The notes: generated by a model not told the origin, from the letters alone. A stretch of 64,000 nt of DNA from Rhodospirillales bacterium (GCA_017304945.1 JAFKLG010000111.1:1-64000), one strand, 5' to 3'; counted from the stretch's first letter, positions 41,103 to 49,904 are shown. Program-made: numbers and translations.

Positions 41103-41666
41103 ATGGCCGCCGTTGAACTGATCCTGCTCCAGCGCGTCGAGAAGCTGGGGCAGATGGGCGACCGGGTGAAGGTGAAGCCCGGCTACGCCCGCAACTTCCT
41201 GCTGCCGCAGAAGAAGGCGCTGCGCGCGAACAAGGAGAACCTCGCCCGCTTCGAGGCCCAGCGCGCCCAGCTCGAGGCGCAGAACCTGAAGCGCCGCGAA
41301 GAGGCGGAGCGCGTCGCCGAACGCGTGTCCGGCCTGGCCGTGGTGATCATCCGCCAGGCCGGCGAGTCGGGCAGCCTCTACGGCTCCGTCTCCTCGCGCG
41401 ACATCGCCGAGGCGACCACCGAGGCCGGCCTGACGATCACCCGCCAGCAGGTGATCCTGGAGCAGCCGATCAAGACCCTGGGCCTCACCCAGGTGCGGGT
41501 CGAGCTGCACCCGGAAGTCTCGATCACCGTCACGGTGAACGTCGCCCGCAGCCCGGAAGAAGCCGAGAAGCAGGCCCGCGGCGAGCGGGTCGGCGAGGAA
41601 GCCGAGGACGAGACGCCCGAACTCACCGAGATGTTCGAGACGGCGCCGCAGCCCGACGTCCCCTGA
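41103..41666 (+). CDS. rplI: 50S ribosomal protein L9
   Basis: 187 residues. N-terminal ILLQRVEKLGQMGDRVKVKPGYARNFLLPQKKAL is the family signature, followed by the long connecting helix and C-terminal domain. The tail (EKQARGERVGEEAEDETPELTEMFETAPQ) extends beyond the 149 residues of E. coli L9. Stop TGA at 41664, then a strong terminator. Confidence 0.96.
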   Translation: MAAVELILLQRVEKLGQMGDRVKVKPGYARNFLLPQKKALRANKENLARFEAQRAQLEAQNLKRREEAERVAERVSGLAVVIIRQAGESGSLYGSVSSRDIAEATTEAGLTITRQQVILEQPIKTLGLTQVRVELHPEVSITVTVNVARSPEEAEKQARGERVGEEAEDETPELTEMFETAPQPDVP

Positions 41667-41689
41667 GACGACGCACGTCTGCGTGACTG

Positions 41690-41721
41690 AAAGCGCCTCC
41701 GGCTCCGCCGGGGGCGCTTTT
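41690..41721 (+). terminator. Terminator of the rpsF-rpsR-rplI operon
   Basis: AAAGCGCC pairs with GGCGCTTT around a CTCCGG/CCGGGG-containing loop, then TTGCTTTCTG. A stable GC stem flanked by A and T, 23 bases after the rplI stop. Confidence 0.8.
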
Positions 41722-41833
41722 GCTTTCTGTCGCAACCATGTCCGCAGCATGACGGGGCCGTTATCCGGTTTTGACGTCGTGCCATGGATTGGCCATGATT
41801 CCGGTCCCAAGCGTGGAACATGGGGTCTGAGTC

Positions 41834-43072
41834 ATGCAGGCTGCCCTCGATGCCATTCTGCAGCGGTTCATCGTTCACGGCCGACTGATCGTCCGGTGGC
41901 CGGATGGGCGGCTGTCGAGTTACGGCTCGGAGACCGAACCGGTGGCCGGCGTGGCCTTCCGCACCCGCGCCACGGTGCGACAGATCCTGCTCAATCCCGC
42001 GCTGGCGGTCGGCGAAGCCTACATGGATGGGACGATGGTGCCGGAGGGGTGCAGCATCTACGAGCTGCTCGACCTGATGGTGACCAACCTGGCCCGCAAC
42101 GAGCGCGGACAACCCGTGGCGCGGCTCCGCTACTGGCTGCGCGCCCTGAAGCGGCGGATCGACCAGCACAACCCGGCGACGCGGGCGCAGAAGAACGTCG
42201 CCCACCATTACGACCTGAACGGCCGGCTCTACAGCCTGTTCCTCGATCGTGACCGGCAATACTCCTGTGCCTATTTCCCGCGCGGCGACGAGACGCTGGA
42301 AGAGGCGCAGATCGCCAAGAAGCGCCACATCGCCGCGAAGCTCTGCCTCGACCGGCCCGACCTGACGGTGCTCGACATCGGCTGCGGCTGGGGCGGCATG
42401 GCACTGACCCTGGCCCGCGACTACGGCGCGCGGGTGACCGGCGTCACCCTCTCGCAGGAACAGCTCGCCGAGGCGCAGAAGCGCGCCGCCGCGGAAGGGC
42501 TGCAGGACCGCGTCACCTTCGAGCTGCGCGACTATCGGTCGGTGACCCAGCGCTTCGACCGGATCGTCTCGGTGGGCATGTTCGAGCATGTCGGGGTCGG
42601 CCACTACCGCGCGTTCTTCGACACCGTCTCCCGCTGCCTGCAGCCGGACGGCGTCGCCCTCCTGCACGCGATCGGCCGCAGCGACGGGCCGGGCTCCACC
42701 AATCCGTGGATCGCCAAATACATCTTCCCCGGCGGCTACTGCCCGGCCCTGTCGGAAGTCCTGCCGCATATCGAGAAGAGCCGGCTGTTCACCACCGATA
42801 TCGAGATCCTGCGGCTCCATTACGCCGAGACCCTGCGCCACTGGCGCCGGCGCTTCGCCGCCAACCGCGACGCGATCGCCACACTCTATGACGAGCGTTT
42901 CTGCCGCATGTTCGAGTTCTATCTCTGCGGCTCCGAACTCGCGTTCCGGCGCGAGGGACACATGGTGTTCCAGATCCAGCTCGCGCACGACCAGACGGCG
43001 GTGCCGCTGACCCGGGACTACATCACGGCGAGCGAGGCCGCCGCGGCCGCGCGCCAGCGCACCATGGCGTGA
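41834..43072 (+). CDS. cfa: Cyclopropane-fatty-acyl-phospholipid synthase
   Basis: 412 residues. SAM motif VLDIGCGWGGMALTLA (about 174-189), GVTLSQEQLAEAQKRA after it, and FDRIVSVGMFEHVGVGHYRAFF (about 235-256), with catalytic-type YFPRG at 139-143 and the C-terminal HWRRRFAANRD. Adds a methylene bridge to unsaturated phospholipid acyl chains. Start MQAALDAILQRF is at a moderate site 168 bases after the ribosomal terminator. An XRE regulator follows 25 bases later. Confidence 0.93.
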   Translation: MQAALDAILQRFIVHGRLIVRWPDGRLSSYGSETEPVAGVAFRTRATVRQILLNPALAVGEAYMDGTMVPEGCSIYELLDLMVTNLARNERGQPVARLRYWLRALKRRIDQHNPATRAQKNVAHHYDLNGRLYSLFLDRDRQYSCAYFPRGDETLEEAQIAKKRHIAAKLCLDRPDLTVLDIGCGWGGMALTLARDYGARVTGVTLSQEQLAEAQKRAAAEGLQDRVTFELRDYRSVTQRFDRIVSVGMFEHVGVGHYRAFFDTVSRCLQPDGVALLHAIGRSDGPGSTNPWIAKYIFPGGYCPALSEVLPHIEKSRLFTTDIEILRLHYAETLRHWRRRFAANRDAIATLYDERFCRMFEFYLCGSELAFRREGHMVFQIQLAHDQTAVPLTRDYITASEAAAAARQRTMA

Positions 43073-43097
43073 CCGGTCGGGGCGCCATCGGCCGGTG

Positions 43098-43880
43098 ATG
43101 CGTGCCCCCTCCCCCGAACAGCGCCGCGAACTGGGCGAGTTCATCCGCGCCCGCCGGGAAAAGCTGACACCTAGCGGGATCGGCCTTCCCGCGGCCGGCC
43201 GCCGCCGTACCCCCGGCCTGCGCCGGGAGGAGGTCGCCCAGCTCGCCGGGTTCAGCACCACCTGGTACACGTGGCTCGAGCAGGGCCGCGACGTCTCGGT
43301 CTCCGCCCCGGCCTTGGCGCGGCTCGCGGCGGCGCTGCGGCTGGGCCGAGCGGAACGCACCTACCTGTTCGATCTCGCCGGACGCCACGACCCCGACCCG
43401 GGCGATGCCGCACCATCCGTGCCGCCGGACGCGCTCGCCTGCGTGCACGCCATCACCTGCCCCGCCTACCTCCTGGATCGCAGCTTCACCGCGCTGAGCT
43501 GGAACCTGCCGGCGCAGCGCCTGTTCGTCGGCTGGCTCGACCAGGACGGCGCAGCGAACCTGCTGCGCTTCATCTTCCAGGTGCCGGCGGCGCGCCGCTT
43601 CATCTGCGACTGGGAAAGCCGCGCGCGCCGGGTTGCCGCCGAGTTCCGCGCGGCGACGAGGCTGCATCTCGAGGATCCGCCGATCCGCGACCTGATCGCC
43701 GACCTCCACCGCGGCAGTGCGGAATTTGCGCGATTCTGGGCCGAACACGCGGTGCTGGGACGAGAGGGCGGCGAGCGCACCTTCCAGCATCCGACCGATG
43801 GGTTCCTGCGCTACCGGCAGGTGAGCTTCGCGCTCGACGGCGCCCCCGAGATGAAGTTGACCATGCTGCTGCCGGCCTGA
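43098..43880 (+). CDS. XRE-family regulator with MmyB-like ligand-binding domain
   Basis: 260 residues from ATG 43098 (a GTG 3 bases earlier is equally possible). N-terminal HTH: LRREEVAQLAGFSTTWYTWLEQGRDVSVSAPALARLAAALRLGRAERTYLFDLAG (about 41-96), preceded by an RRKKLTP-like start. The C-terminal half (ALSWNLPAQRLF, FICDWESRARRVAAEFRA, GSAEFARFWAEH, RTFQHPTDGFLRYRQVSF) is the MmyB-like PAS-type domain. Such regulators often control a neighbour or a divergent gene; here cfa is upstream. Confidence 0.9.
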   Translation: MRAPSPEQRRELGEFIRARREKLTPSGIGLPAAGRRRTPGLRREEVAQLAGFSTTWYTWLEQGRDVSVSAPALARLAAALRLGRAERTYLFDLAGRHDPDPGDAAPSVPPDALACVHAITCPAYLLDRSFTALSWNLPAQRLFVGWLDQDGAANLLRFIFQVPAARRFICDWESRARRVAAEFRAATRLHLEDPPIRDLIADLHRGSAEFARFWAEHAVLGREGGERTFQHPTDGFLRYRQVSFALDGAPEMKLTMLLPA

Positions 43881-43985
43881 GCCGGACGGTGTTGGCGTCG
43901 TCGGCCACCGCCGCTGCCGCGGGCTGGCGCGCAGCCGTGGAGAACTGGCGCGCCGCAGCCGCGGCGACGGGACGTGCCGGCCGCC

Positions 43986-44849
43986 TCAGGCGCCGCGGGC
44001 GAGCCGCGCGTCCAAAGCCAGGTACTCCGGCGTCCGGATCGCCTCCGACAGCGCCGCCGGCGCGGCCAGCGCGGCGGGGGCTCCGCCCCGCAATCCGGCC
44101 AGCGCCGCCCGCACTCCCTGGACGGTCGCGGCCAGCACGTCCTGCGGGTAGACCGCGACGCGGATGCCGATCCGCGCCAGCGTCGCGTCGTCGGGCATGA
44201 AGTGCCTGCCGCCCGGCACGGTGACGGAGATCGCCGGCTTGCCCTGGCACGCCTCGACGGAGGCACGCATCTCCGCCTCCGTCGCCGGGGAATCCAGGAA
44301 GAAGATGTCGGCGCCCTCGGCGACGAAGTCCTGCAAACGGGCCAGCGCCTCCGCGAAGCCGCGAGAGGTTCGGGCGTCCGTGCGGGCGAGCAGCAGGATG
44401 CCCTCCTCGCGACAGGTCTGCAGCGCGATGCGGCAGCGCAGCCGCGCCTCCTCCCGCTCGATCACCAGCTTGGCGCCGTCATTGCCCAGCACGCGCGGCC
44501 ATTGCTTGTCTTCGATCAGCACGGCGGCCGCGCCCGCGCGGGCATAGGTGCGGATGGTCTTCTGCAGGGCGATCGCGTTGCCGTAGCCGGTGTCGCCATC
44601 CGCCAGCCAGAGCACCTTCGGCGCCGCGGCGATGATGGTTTCGACCGCATCGCGCATCTCGGGGAAGGTCAGCAGGTCCATGTCCGGCATGGCGAGCCGC
44701 AGCGCCGAGATCGACGACCCGGAGGCGAAGCCGGTCTCGAACCCGGCCTCCTCGATCAACCGCGCGCTGAGCCCATCGCCGCATCCTGGCATGATCTGCA
44801 GCGCAGGCTGGCTCAGCAGTTCCTGCAAGGCGGCGGCGTGCGGACGCAT
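43986..44849 (-). CDS. PEP mutase / isocitrate lyase family protein lacking the catalytic Cys
   Basis: 287 residues. The TIM barrel shows GCGDGLSARLIEEAGF, metal-binding D84 and D86 (WLADGDTGYG, 81-90), and E113 in VLIEDKQW. The family loop, PKRCGH in isocitrate/methylisocitrate lyases, is here PRVLGND, so the cysteine base is missing; that points to an oxaloacetate decarboxylase, dimethylmalate-lyase or similar branch rather than a lyase of glyoxylate metabolism. Reaction unknown. Confidence 0.82.
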   Translation of the reverse strand: MRPHAAALQELLSQPALQIMPGCGDGLSARLIEEAGFETGFASGSSISALRLAMPDMDLLTFPEMRDAVETIIAAAPKVLWLADGDTGYGNAIALQKTIRTYARAGAAAVLIEDKQWPRVLGNDGAKLVIEREEARLRCRIALQTCREEGILLLARTDARTSRGFAEALARLQDFVAEGADIFFLDSPATEAEMRASVEACQGKPAISVTVPGGRHFMPDDATLARIGIRVAVYPQDVLAATVQGVRAALAGLRGGAPAALAAPAALSEAIRTPEYLALDARLARGA

Positions 44850-44925
44850 TCTGTGATCTCCCCCGGTCGAGGGCGGATGATGGACCGGATCGCCACCCCC
44901 GGCCAGGACGCGCCGCCGCGCCGGG

Positions 44926-45417
44926 TCAGCGCAGCTCCCGCCACGTCTCCACCACGAACCCCCGCGGATCGACGTGCAGCACCTGCTTGCCCACCTTCGG
45001 CACGCCGTTGCGGCAGCGCCATTCCCAGATCGTGTCGTGACCGGCCGCCGCGGCGGGCACGAAGGTGACCTCCGGCCGCTCGCGGCACCAGGCGACGATG
45101 CCGGGCCCGGGCGTCTGGCTCTGATCGGCCTTGCCGCAGGGCAGGTTGGCCCCGGTGGTGCAGACCTTCACCTTCCCGTCCACGCAGCGGAACACCGTCC
45201 CGCGCGCGACCATCGCGGCCGGCATCTTGGTGTGGAACGTCGCGTTCACCGCGGGGGCGAGCGCCTCCGGCACCGGCCGCAAGGTGTCGTCCGTCTTCAG
45301 CCGCGCGCAGACGCGGGCCGGCGGTTCGGCGGCTTGCGGCGCGGCGCGGGCCGGCCCGACCAGCGGGAACAGCGCGGCCGCGAGCAGAATGGCGCTGAGG
45401 GAATGGGGTCCGGACAT
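44926..45417 (-). CDS. Secreted cysteine-containing protein, unknown function
   Basis: 163 residues from MSGPHSLSAILLAAALFPLVGPARA, a signal peptide cut near residue 25. The mature part has cysteines near residues 38, 79, 87, 95, 113 and 137 (VCARLK, FRCVDGKVKVCTTGANLPCGK, AWCRERPE, WRCRNG), which suggests disulfides, and ends with GFVVETWREL. I do not recognise a family. Divergent from the TonB-like gene with a 132-base gap. Confidence 0.65.
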   Translation of the reverse strand: MSGPHSLSAILLAAALFPLVGPARAAPQAAEPPARVCARLKTDDTLRPVPEALAPAVNATFHTKMPAAMVARGTVFRCVDGKVKVCTTGANLPCGKADQSQTPGPGIVAWCRERPEVTFVPAAAAGHDTIWEWRCRNGVPKVGKQVLHVDPRGFVVETWRELR

Positions 45418-45549
45418 GCGACGCCTCCTGGTGCGAGGGGCGGACATAACCTATCTGCAGCAGTCGGTTACAGTGTGGCAGTGGCGCCGTCGCCCACGGC
45501 CGCCATATGATCAGGGTCGGCGTCGGACCGATCGAGGCTTCCGGACTGG

Positions 45550-46788
45550 ATGAACCATCTCACTCGCGAACCGCCTCCGCGCGGTCGCGCCGCGCCACGC
45601 GCCAGGTTGCGAGCACGCTCCGCCGATCGTTCAGCCCGCGCGCGGTTCGAGCGCCGGATTGCGGTGTCGCTCGCGATCCACCTCGCGCTGGTGCTGCTGG
45701 CGATCGTGGTCCTCCCGTCCCGCCGGGAGACGGTCGAGGCGCCGCCGCCGGCCGAAGTCGCGATGGTGTTCGAGCCGCCGAAGGACGCCGCGCGGGCGCT
45801 GCAGAACCCGGACAAGACGCCGCCTGTGCCGAGCGGCCAGGCCCAGCCGGAGCAGAAGACGGAGCCGGCGCCACCGGTCGCGCCGCCCTTGCCGGTCCCG
45901 CCGGCGCCCGTGCCGCCGCCACCGGCGCCCCCGGCTCCGGAGCCACCCACTCCGGCGCCACCAGCCCCGGCGCCTCCGGCCCCAACGCCTCCGACACCGG
46001 AGCCACCCGCGCCGCAGCCGCCGACGCCGGCGCCACCAGCACCGGAACCGCCAACTCCGGCGCCTCCAGCCCCGACGCCGCCGGCGCCGGAGGCCCCTGC
46101 GCCGCCGCAGCCCGCACCGCCGCCTCCTGCACCGCCTGCGCCGGCCGCACCAGAACCGCCGCCGCTGGCCGAACCGCTGCCCATCCCGCCGCCCGCGCCC
46201 CCGCCACCCGCGCCGACCCCGCCCAAGGAAGCGCAGCGGCCGCCACCGCCGAAAGAGGCACCGCGACCGCCGGCACCGGCACCGCGCGCGGCCCCGCCGC
46301 AGCAGGCCCAGCCCCGGCCGCAGGCGCCGTCGCGCGAACCGAGCTTCCCGGCGCCGTCCAACTTCTCCTATGGCGTCGCCCCCGCCCCCGCTCCCTCGAC
46401 GCGCGTGCCGCTGGGCCCGCCCGCGCCACCCAGCCGTGGACCCGGGGTGGTGGGCCCGAACTCGTTCGGGCAGTTCGCCAAGATCGTGCAGGGTCATGCG
46501 GATGCGAGCTGGCTCAGCGCGCTCCATGCCTGGTGGCTCAAGCACGGCTACTACCCGGGCGACGCGGCGCGGCTCGGGCAGGACGGCCAGGTGCGGATCG
46601 AGCTGGTGGTGGACCGCTACGGCCGTGTGCGGGCCGTGGACCTGACCCAGCGGTCAGGCTCGCCGTTCCTGGACATGGGGGCGCTGTCGGTGTTCCGGGG
46701 CGCCCAGCTCCCGTCCCTGGTGCCGTTCACGACGGACGACCAGATCACCCTGGACCTGTCGATCGACTACGTGCTGATCCGGCGCTGA
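45550..46788 (+). CDS. TonB-family protein with a very long Pro-rich linker
   Basis: 412 residues. One membrane helix at about 38-57 (VSLAIHLALVLLAIVVLP) follows a basic N-terminus; residues 75-300 are an almost pure Pro/Ala/Glu linker (repeats of PAPEPPTPAPPAP type); the C-terminal domain (about 310-412, VRIELVVDRYGRVRAVDLTQRSG, GALSVFRGAQLP, LDLSIDYVLI) is TonB-like. The linker would span a thick periplasm. ExbB/ExbD are not in this window. The stop lies within a 30-base tandem repeat. Confidence 0.85.
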   Translation: MNHLTREPPPRGRAAPRARLRARSADRSARARFERRIAVSLAIHLALVLLAIVVLPSRRETVEAPPPAEVAMVFEPPKDAARALQNPDKTPPVPSGQAQPEQKTEPAPPVAPPLPVPPAPVPPPPAPPAPEPPTPAPPAPAPPAPTPPTPEPPAPQPPTPAPPAPEPPTPAPPAPTPPAPEAPAPPQPAPPPPAPPAPAAPEPPPLAEPLPIPPPAPPPPAPTPPKEAQRPPPPKEAPRPPAPAPRAAPPQQAQPRPQAPSREPSFPAPSNFSYGVAPAPAPSTRVPLGPPAPPSRGPGVVGPNSFGQFAKIVQGHADASWLSALHAWWLKHGYYPGDAARLGQDGQVRIELVVDRYGRVRAVDLTQRSGSPFLDMGALSVFRGAQLPSLVPFTTDDQITLDLSIDYVLIRR

Positions 46789-46827
46789 CCCAAAGAAGCT
46801 GATTACGTCCAGCGCTGACCCAAAGAA
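46782..46827 (+). repeat. 30-bp tandem duplication spanning the TonB-like stop codon
   Basis: GCGCTGACCCAAAGAA at 46782 and 46812, period 30. The first copy holds the last codon and TGA stop; the second lies downstream. The 46789-47137 interval otherwise holds a hairpin, a palindrome and a 31-bp repeat array, listed separately; I see no gene. Confidence 0.85.
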
Positions 46828-46832
46828 AGGGA

Positions 46833-46857
46833 CGGCCCGATCACGAGGATCGGGCCG
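46833..46857 (+). terminator. Likely terminator hairpin of the TonB-like gene
   Basis: CGGCCCGATC / GATCGGGCCG, a perfect 10-bp stem with loop ACGAG. It is 45 bases after the TonB stop and no T run follows, so Rho-independent termination is uncertain, but it is the strongest stem in the interval. Confidence 0.55.
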
Positions 46858-46965
46858 ACGAGGAAGGTCCGGGTTGGTCTCGGGCCTTGCGGCCCGGCCG
46901 AGCGACGCTTGATTTGGGGCTGCATCGCTCGATGACCCGAGAGTGGCGCGATTTATCGGGCAAAG

Positions 46966-46983
46966 CTGTGAACTGGCTCACAG
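46966..46983. promoter_or_regulatory. CTGTGA-N6-TCACAG palindrome in an intergenic region
   Basis: Perfect 6+6 inverted repeat with a 6-base spacer (CTGTGAACTGGCTCACAG), similar in shape to CRP/FNR-type operators. It lies between a convergent pair (TonB-like and ExeA-like gene ends), so there is no obvious gene for it to control. May be a transcript hairpin instead. Confidence 0.3.
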
Positions 46984-47009
46984 TTTGAGGCGCTTTCGGG
47001 ATCGCCGCG

Positions 47010-47157
47010 TGCTCACCGCGCCGCTGCGACGCGCAGCCCCGCGCTCACCGCATCTGCATCGTGCAGTCCCTGGGGTTACCGCACCTGCGTCGCGCGGTCC
47101 GCGGGGTTACCGCACCTGCGTCGCGGGGTCCCCGGGGTTACCGTACCTGCGTCGCGA
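47010..47157 (-). repeat. 31-bp tandem repeats that copy the 3' end of the ExeA-like gene
   Basis: GGGGTTACCGCACCTGCGTC units start at 47072, 47103 and 47134 (period 31); decayed copies precede them from about 47010 and 47041. On the minus strand every intact copy encodes the last residues ATQVR and TAA of the gene ending at 47138. The copies farther from the gene are more diverged. Confidence 0.8.
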
Positions 47158-48199
47158 TCCCCTTCGCCCAGGTGATCACGTCCGACGGCTCCGGCAGGGC
47201 GGCGCGGTTCGCGTAGAGCGCGCTGCCCAACCCGACCGCGAGGATGGTGCCCGCGATCAGCCAGATCGGCGGCGGCGTGCTGGCGGTCGGGGTACGGAAG
47301 GTGGGCGGACGCGGAACGCCCAGCGCGGCCCGCACGGTCTGCGGCGTCACCCGGGGGTGGCGATGCTCGAATCCGGCCGCGAAGACGCGGTCGAGCGCGG
47401 CATTGATCCGGCCGGGGATGCCCTCGGTCCGCGCCACCACCTCGGTCACGGCGGCGGGGGAGAGGACCTTGCGCGTCTCGCTGCCGGCCATCCACAGGCG
47501 GCGCTCGATATAGGCGCGGGTTTCCTCAGGCGAGAGCCGCCCGAGCCGCAGCCGCACGTTGATGCGGGCGGCGAGGCTGCGGAACTCGGCTTGGCGCAGC
47601 AGCGGCCAGATCCCCGGCGCGCCGACCAGGACGAGCTGCGGCGCCTTCGCCTTCTCGTGGCGGCAGAGCTGGGCCAGGTAGCGCAGCGCGCCCAGCGATA
47701 GGGTATCGGCGTCGTCGATCGCGAGCACGGTATGCGCCTCACCCGGCGCGCCGGCGGTCAGGAGCTGGTGGGCGCGGGCCGAGTCCGCCTCGGTCAGTTT
47801 CAGCGGTTCCGGGATGCCGAGCAGCGCGCTGAGCAGGCGCTTGAGCGACAGCGGGCCGGGGCGTGGATTATGCACGCGCAACACACGCAGCTTGCGTGCG
47901 GCGACCAGGCGGATCGCGGTGTCGAGCAGAGTCGACTTGCCGGTCTGCGCCTCCCCGGTCAGCACGACCGCCGACTGGCCGGCGATCATGGCGCCGGCCA
48001 GCGCCTCCAGCACCGAGCGGTGGGATTCGCCGGGCACGAACTCGCCCTGCGCGGCCTCCGCCGCGAACGGCGCGCGAGCGAACCCGTAGAGTTCGAGATA
48101 GGAGTGCGGCTCCTGATCGGGGCCATGCCCGATCTCGTCGTTGGCCGGAACCTCCGGCTCGATCACCTGCACCCGACTCAATCCGCGCTGCATCACCAC
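47138..48199 (-). CDS. ExeA/GspA-like AAA ATPase with C-terminal membrane helix
   Basis: 353 residues. YLELYGFARAPFAAEA near residue 34 is the usual ExeA start; Walker A GEAQTGKST 82-90; Walker B TVLAIDDAD 157-165; sensor-type LVLVGAPGIWPLLR. A hydrophobic segment at about 318-335 follows a Pro/Thr linker, as in GspA/ExeA, which with GspB inserts secretin. No GspB or PG-binding domain is evident in this protein, and no secretion operon lies nearby. The 3' end is repeated downstream. Confidence 0.82.
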   Translation of the reverse strand: MVMQRGLSRVQVIEPEVPANDEIGHGPDQEPHSYLELYGFARAPFAAEAAQGEFVPGESHRSVLEALAGAMIAGQSAVVLTGEAQTGKSTLLDTAIRLVAARKLRVLRVHNPRPGPLSLKRLLSALLGIPEPLKLTEADSARAHQLLTAGAPGEAHTVLAIDDADTLSLGALRYLAQLCRHEKAKAPQLVLVGAPGIWPLLRQAEFRSLAARINVRLRLGRLSPEETRAYIERRLWMAGSETRKVLSPAAVTEVVARTEGIPGRINAALDRVFAAGFEHRHPRVTPQTVRAALGVPRPPTFRTPTASTPPPIWLIAGTILAVGLGSALYANRAALPEPSDVITWAKGIATQVR

Positions 48200-48286
48200 T
48201 CCTGCCTGCGAGCGGGCGCACGTTACGACTGTGGCACCGATCCCGGTCGTCCCAGCCGAGTGAGTCGCGCGGTCTTGATCCGCCCG

Positions 48287-49069
48287 TCAGCCGCCGACGG
48301 CGCGCTTTAGGCCGATCAGCCGGTCCAGCACGATCACGATCGCGAGGGTGAACAGAATCATCACGGCGGCGGCAGCGGCGACCAGCGGATCGGTGCGCGA
48401 CTGCACGTAGCGGAACAGGGCGACCGGGAAGGTGGTGAGGCGCGGGCCGACCACGAACAGGCTGATCACCGTCTCATCGAAGGAGACCAGGCAGACGATC
48501 GCGCACGTGGCCGCCACGCCCGGCAGGATCAGCGGCAGGGTGACGCGGCGGAACACCGTGGCGGGCGGCGCGCCCAGGCTGGCGGCGGCATCCTCGAGCC
48601 CCGCCGGCAGGGTGCCCAGCGCCGTCACCAGCACCCGCGTGGCGTAGGGCAGCGCCACCAGGAGGTGCGCGAGCACCAGGCCGCTCCAGCTGCCGATCAG
48701 CCCCCAGCCGGCGAACAGGATCAGCAACGCGAGGCCGAGGACGATGGTGGGCAGCAGGAGGGGCGCGGTGAGCAGCGCGAACAGCGCCTCCCGCCCCGGG
48801 AAGCGGCCGCGGGCAATGGCCAGCGCGGCGGGGATCGCCAGCAGCAGGGCGCTCGCCGTGACCAGCAGGGCGAGCAGCACGCTGTTGCGGAGCGCCGCCA
48901 TCAGGCCGGGATGCTGCACCAGCGCCGCATACCACCGCAGGCTCCAGCCCGAGGGCGGGAACGCCATGCTGCTGTCCGCCGACAGCGACAGCGGGAACAC
49001 CAGGATCACCGGCGCGAGCAGGAACAGGAACATGACCGCGACCAGTGCGTGGAAGGCGGCGCGCCCCAT
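48287..49069 (-). CDS. ABC transporter permease (PotC-like)
   Basis: 260 residues from ATG 49069; the same frame is open farther upstream but that region is the other permease. Six hydrophobic segments with the EAA loop DAAASLGAPPATVFRRVTLPLILPG (about 165-190). Second permease of a spermidine/putrescine-type or related importer. It overlaps the previous gene by one base (TGATG), so they are translated together. Confidence 0.9.
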   Translation of the reverse strand: MGRAAFHALVAVMFLFLLAPVILVFPLSLSADSSMAFPPSGWSLRWYAALVQHPGLMAALRNSVLLALLVTASALLLAIPAALAIARGRFPGREALFALLTAPLLLPTIVLGLALLILFAGWGLIGSWSGLVLAHLLVALPYATRVLVTALGTLPAGLEDAAASLGAPPATVFRRVTLPLILPGVAATCAIVCLVSFDETVISLFVVGPRLTTFPVALFRYVQSRTDPLVAAAAAVMILFTLAIVIVLDRLIGLKRAVGG

Positions 49070-49899
49070 CACGCCTCCGCCCGCGACAGGCGGCCGTAGA
49101 GCGTGAGCGCGACGCCGAACACCGCCAGCACGATGACCGACAGCGCGGCGGCCACCGGCCAGTTCAGCGACACGATCGCCTGGTCGTAGATCTCGGTCGC
49201 CAGCAGCGGCACCCGGCCACCGCCCAGCAGGGAGGGGGTGATGAAGCTGCTGACCGCCAGCACGAAGGCGAGCAGGCAGCCCAGCAGGATGCCCGGCACG
49301 CTGAGCGGCAGGACGATCCGGCGGAACACGGTGAACGGCCGCGCCCCCAGGCTCGCCGCCGCTTCCTCCAGCACCGGGTTGAGCCGTCCGAACCCGGCCA
49401 GCAGCGACAGGATCATGTAGGGCATCAGGATCTCGGTCAGCGCCACCACCACGCCGATCTCGTTGAACACGAGGCGCGGCGGGCGCACCCAGCCGAGGGC
49501 GCGCAGCAGGCTGGGCAGCAGGCCGCGATCGCCCAGGATCACCAGCCAGCCATAGGTGCGCACGACGGCGGAGACCAGCAGCGGCGCGATGCAGGCCACC
49601 ATCAGCAGGTTGCGCCAGCGTGCAGGGGCGCGGTGCACGAACAGCGCGATCGGATAGCCGCAGAACAGCGCGGCGAGGGTGATGATCAGCGACACCACCA
49701 CCGAGTTCAACAGCAGGCTCCAGTAGTAGCCATCGGCCAGCAGGTCCCGCCAGGTGCCCAGCGACAGCACCGTCCCGATGCCGCCGCCCGGCAACGCGTC
49801 GCGGAAGGACAGCGCCGCCAGGTTCAGCATGGGCCAGAGGAAGACCAGCAGGTTGACCGCCAGGGCGGGCACCAGCAGCAGCAGGGCGGTGCGCCGCAT
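49069..49899 (-). CDS. ABC transporter permease (PotB-like)
   Basis: 276 residues from MRRTALLLLVPALAVN; a start 36 bases earlier would overlap the binding-protein gene. Six hydrophobic segments and the EAA loop EAAASLGARPFTVFRRIVLPLSVPG (about 185-210). First permease of the cluster, 5 bases after the binding-protein stop. The ATPase partner is not in this window. Confidence 0.9.
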   Translation of the reverse strand: MRRTALLLLVPALAVNLLVFLWPMLNLAALSFRDALPGGGIGTVLSLGTWRDLLADGYYWSLLLNSVVVSLIITLAALFCGYPIALFVHRAPARWRNLLMVACIAPLLVSAVVRTYGWLVILGDRGLLPSLLRALGWVRPPRLVFNEIGVVVALTEILMPYMILSLLAGFGRLNPVLEEAAASLGARPFTVFRRIVLPLSVPGILLGCLLAFVLAVSSFITPSLLGGGRVPLLATEIYDQAIVSLNWPVAAALSVIVLAVFGVALTLYGRLSRAEA

Positions 49900-49904
49900 C
49901 GGGA

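Noticed and set aside
45550..46788. Minus-strand Gly/Ala-rich frames opposite the TonB-like gene
   Set aside because: They are antisense readings of the Pro-rich linker (Pro codons read as Gly) and have no domain.
47010..47157. CRISPR-like array
   Set aside because: The 31-bp units are directly adjacent with no spacers and include a gene end, so they are plain tandem repeats.
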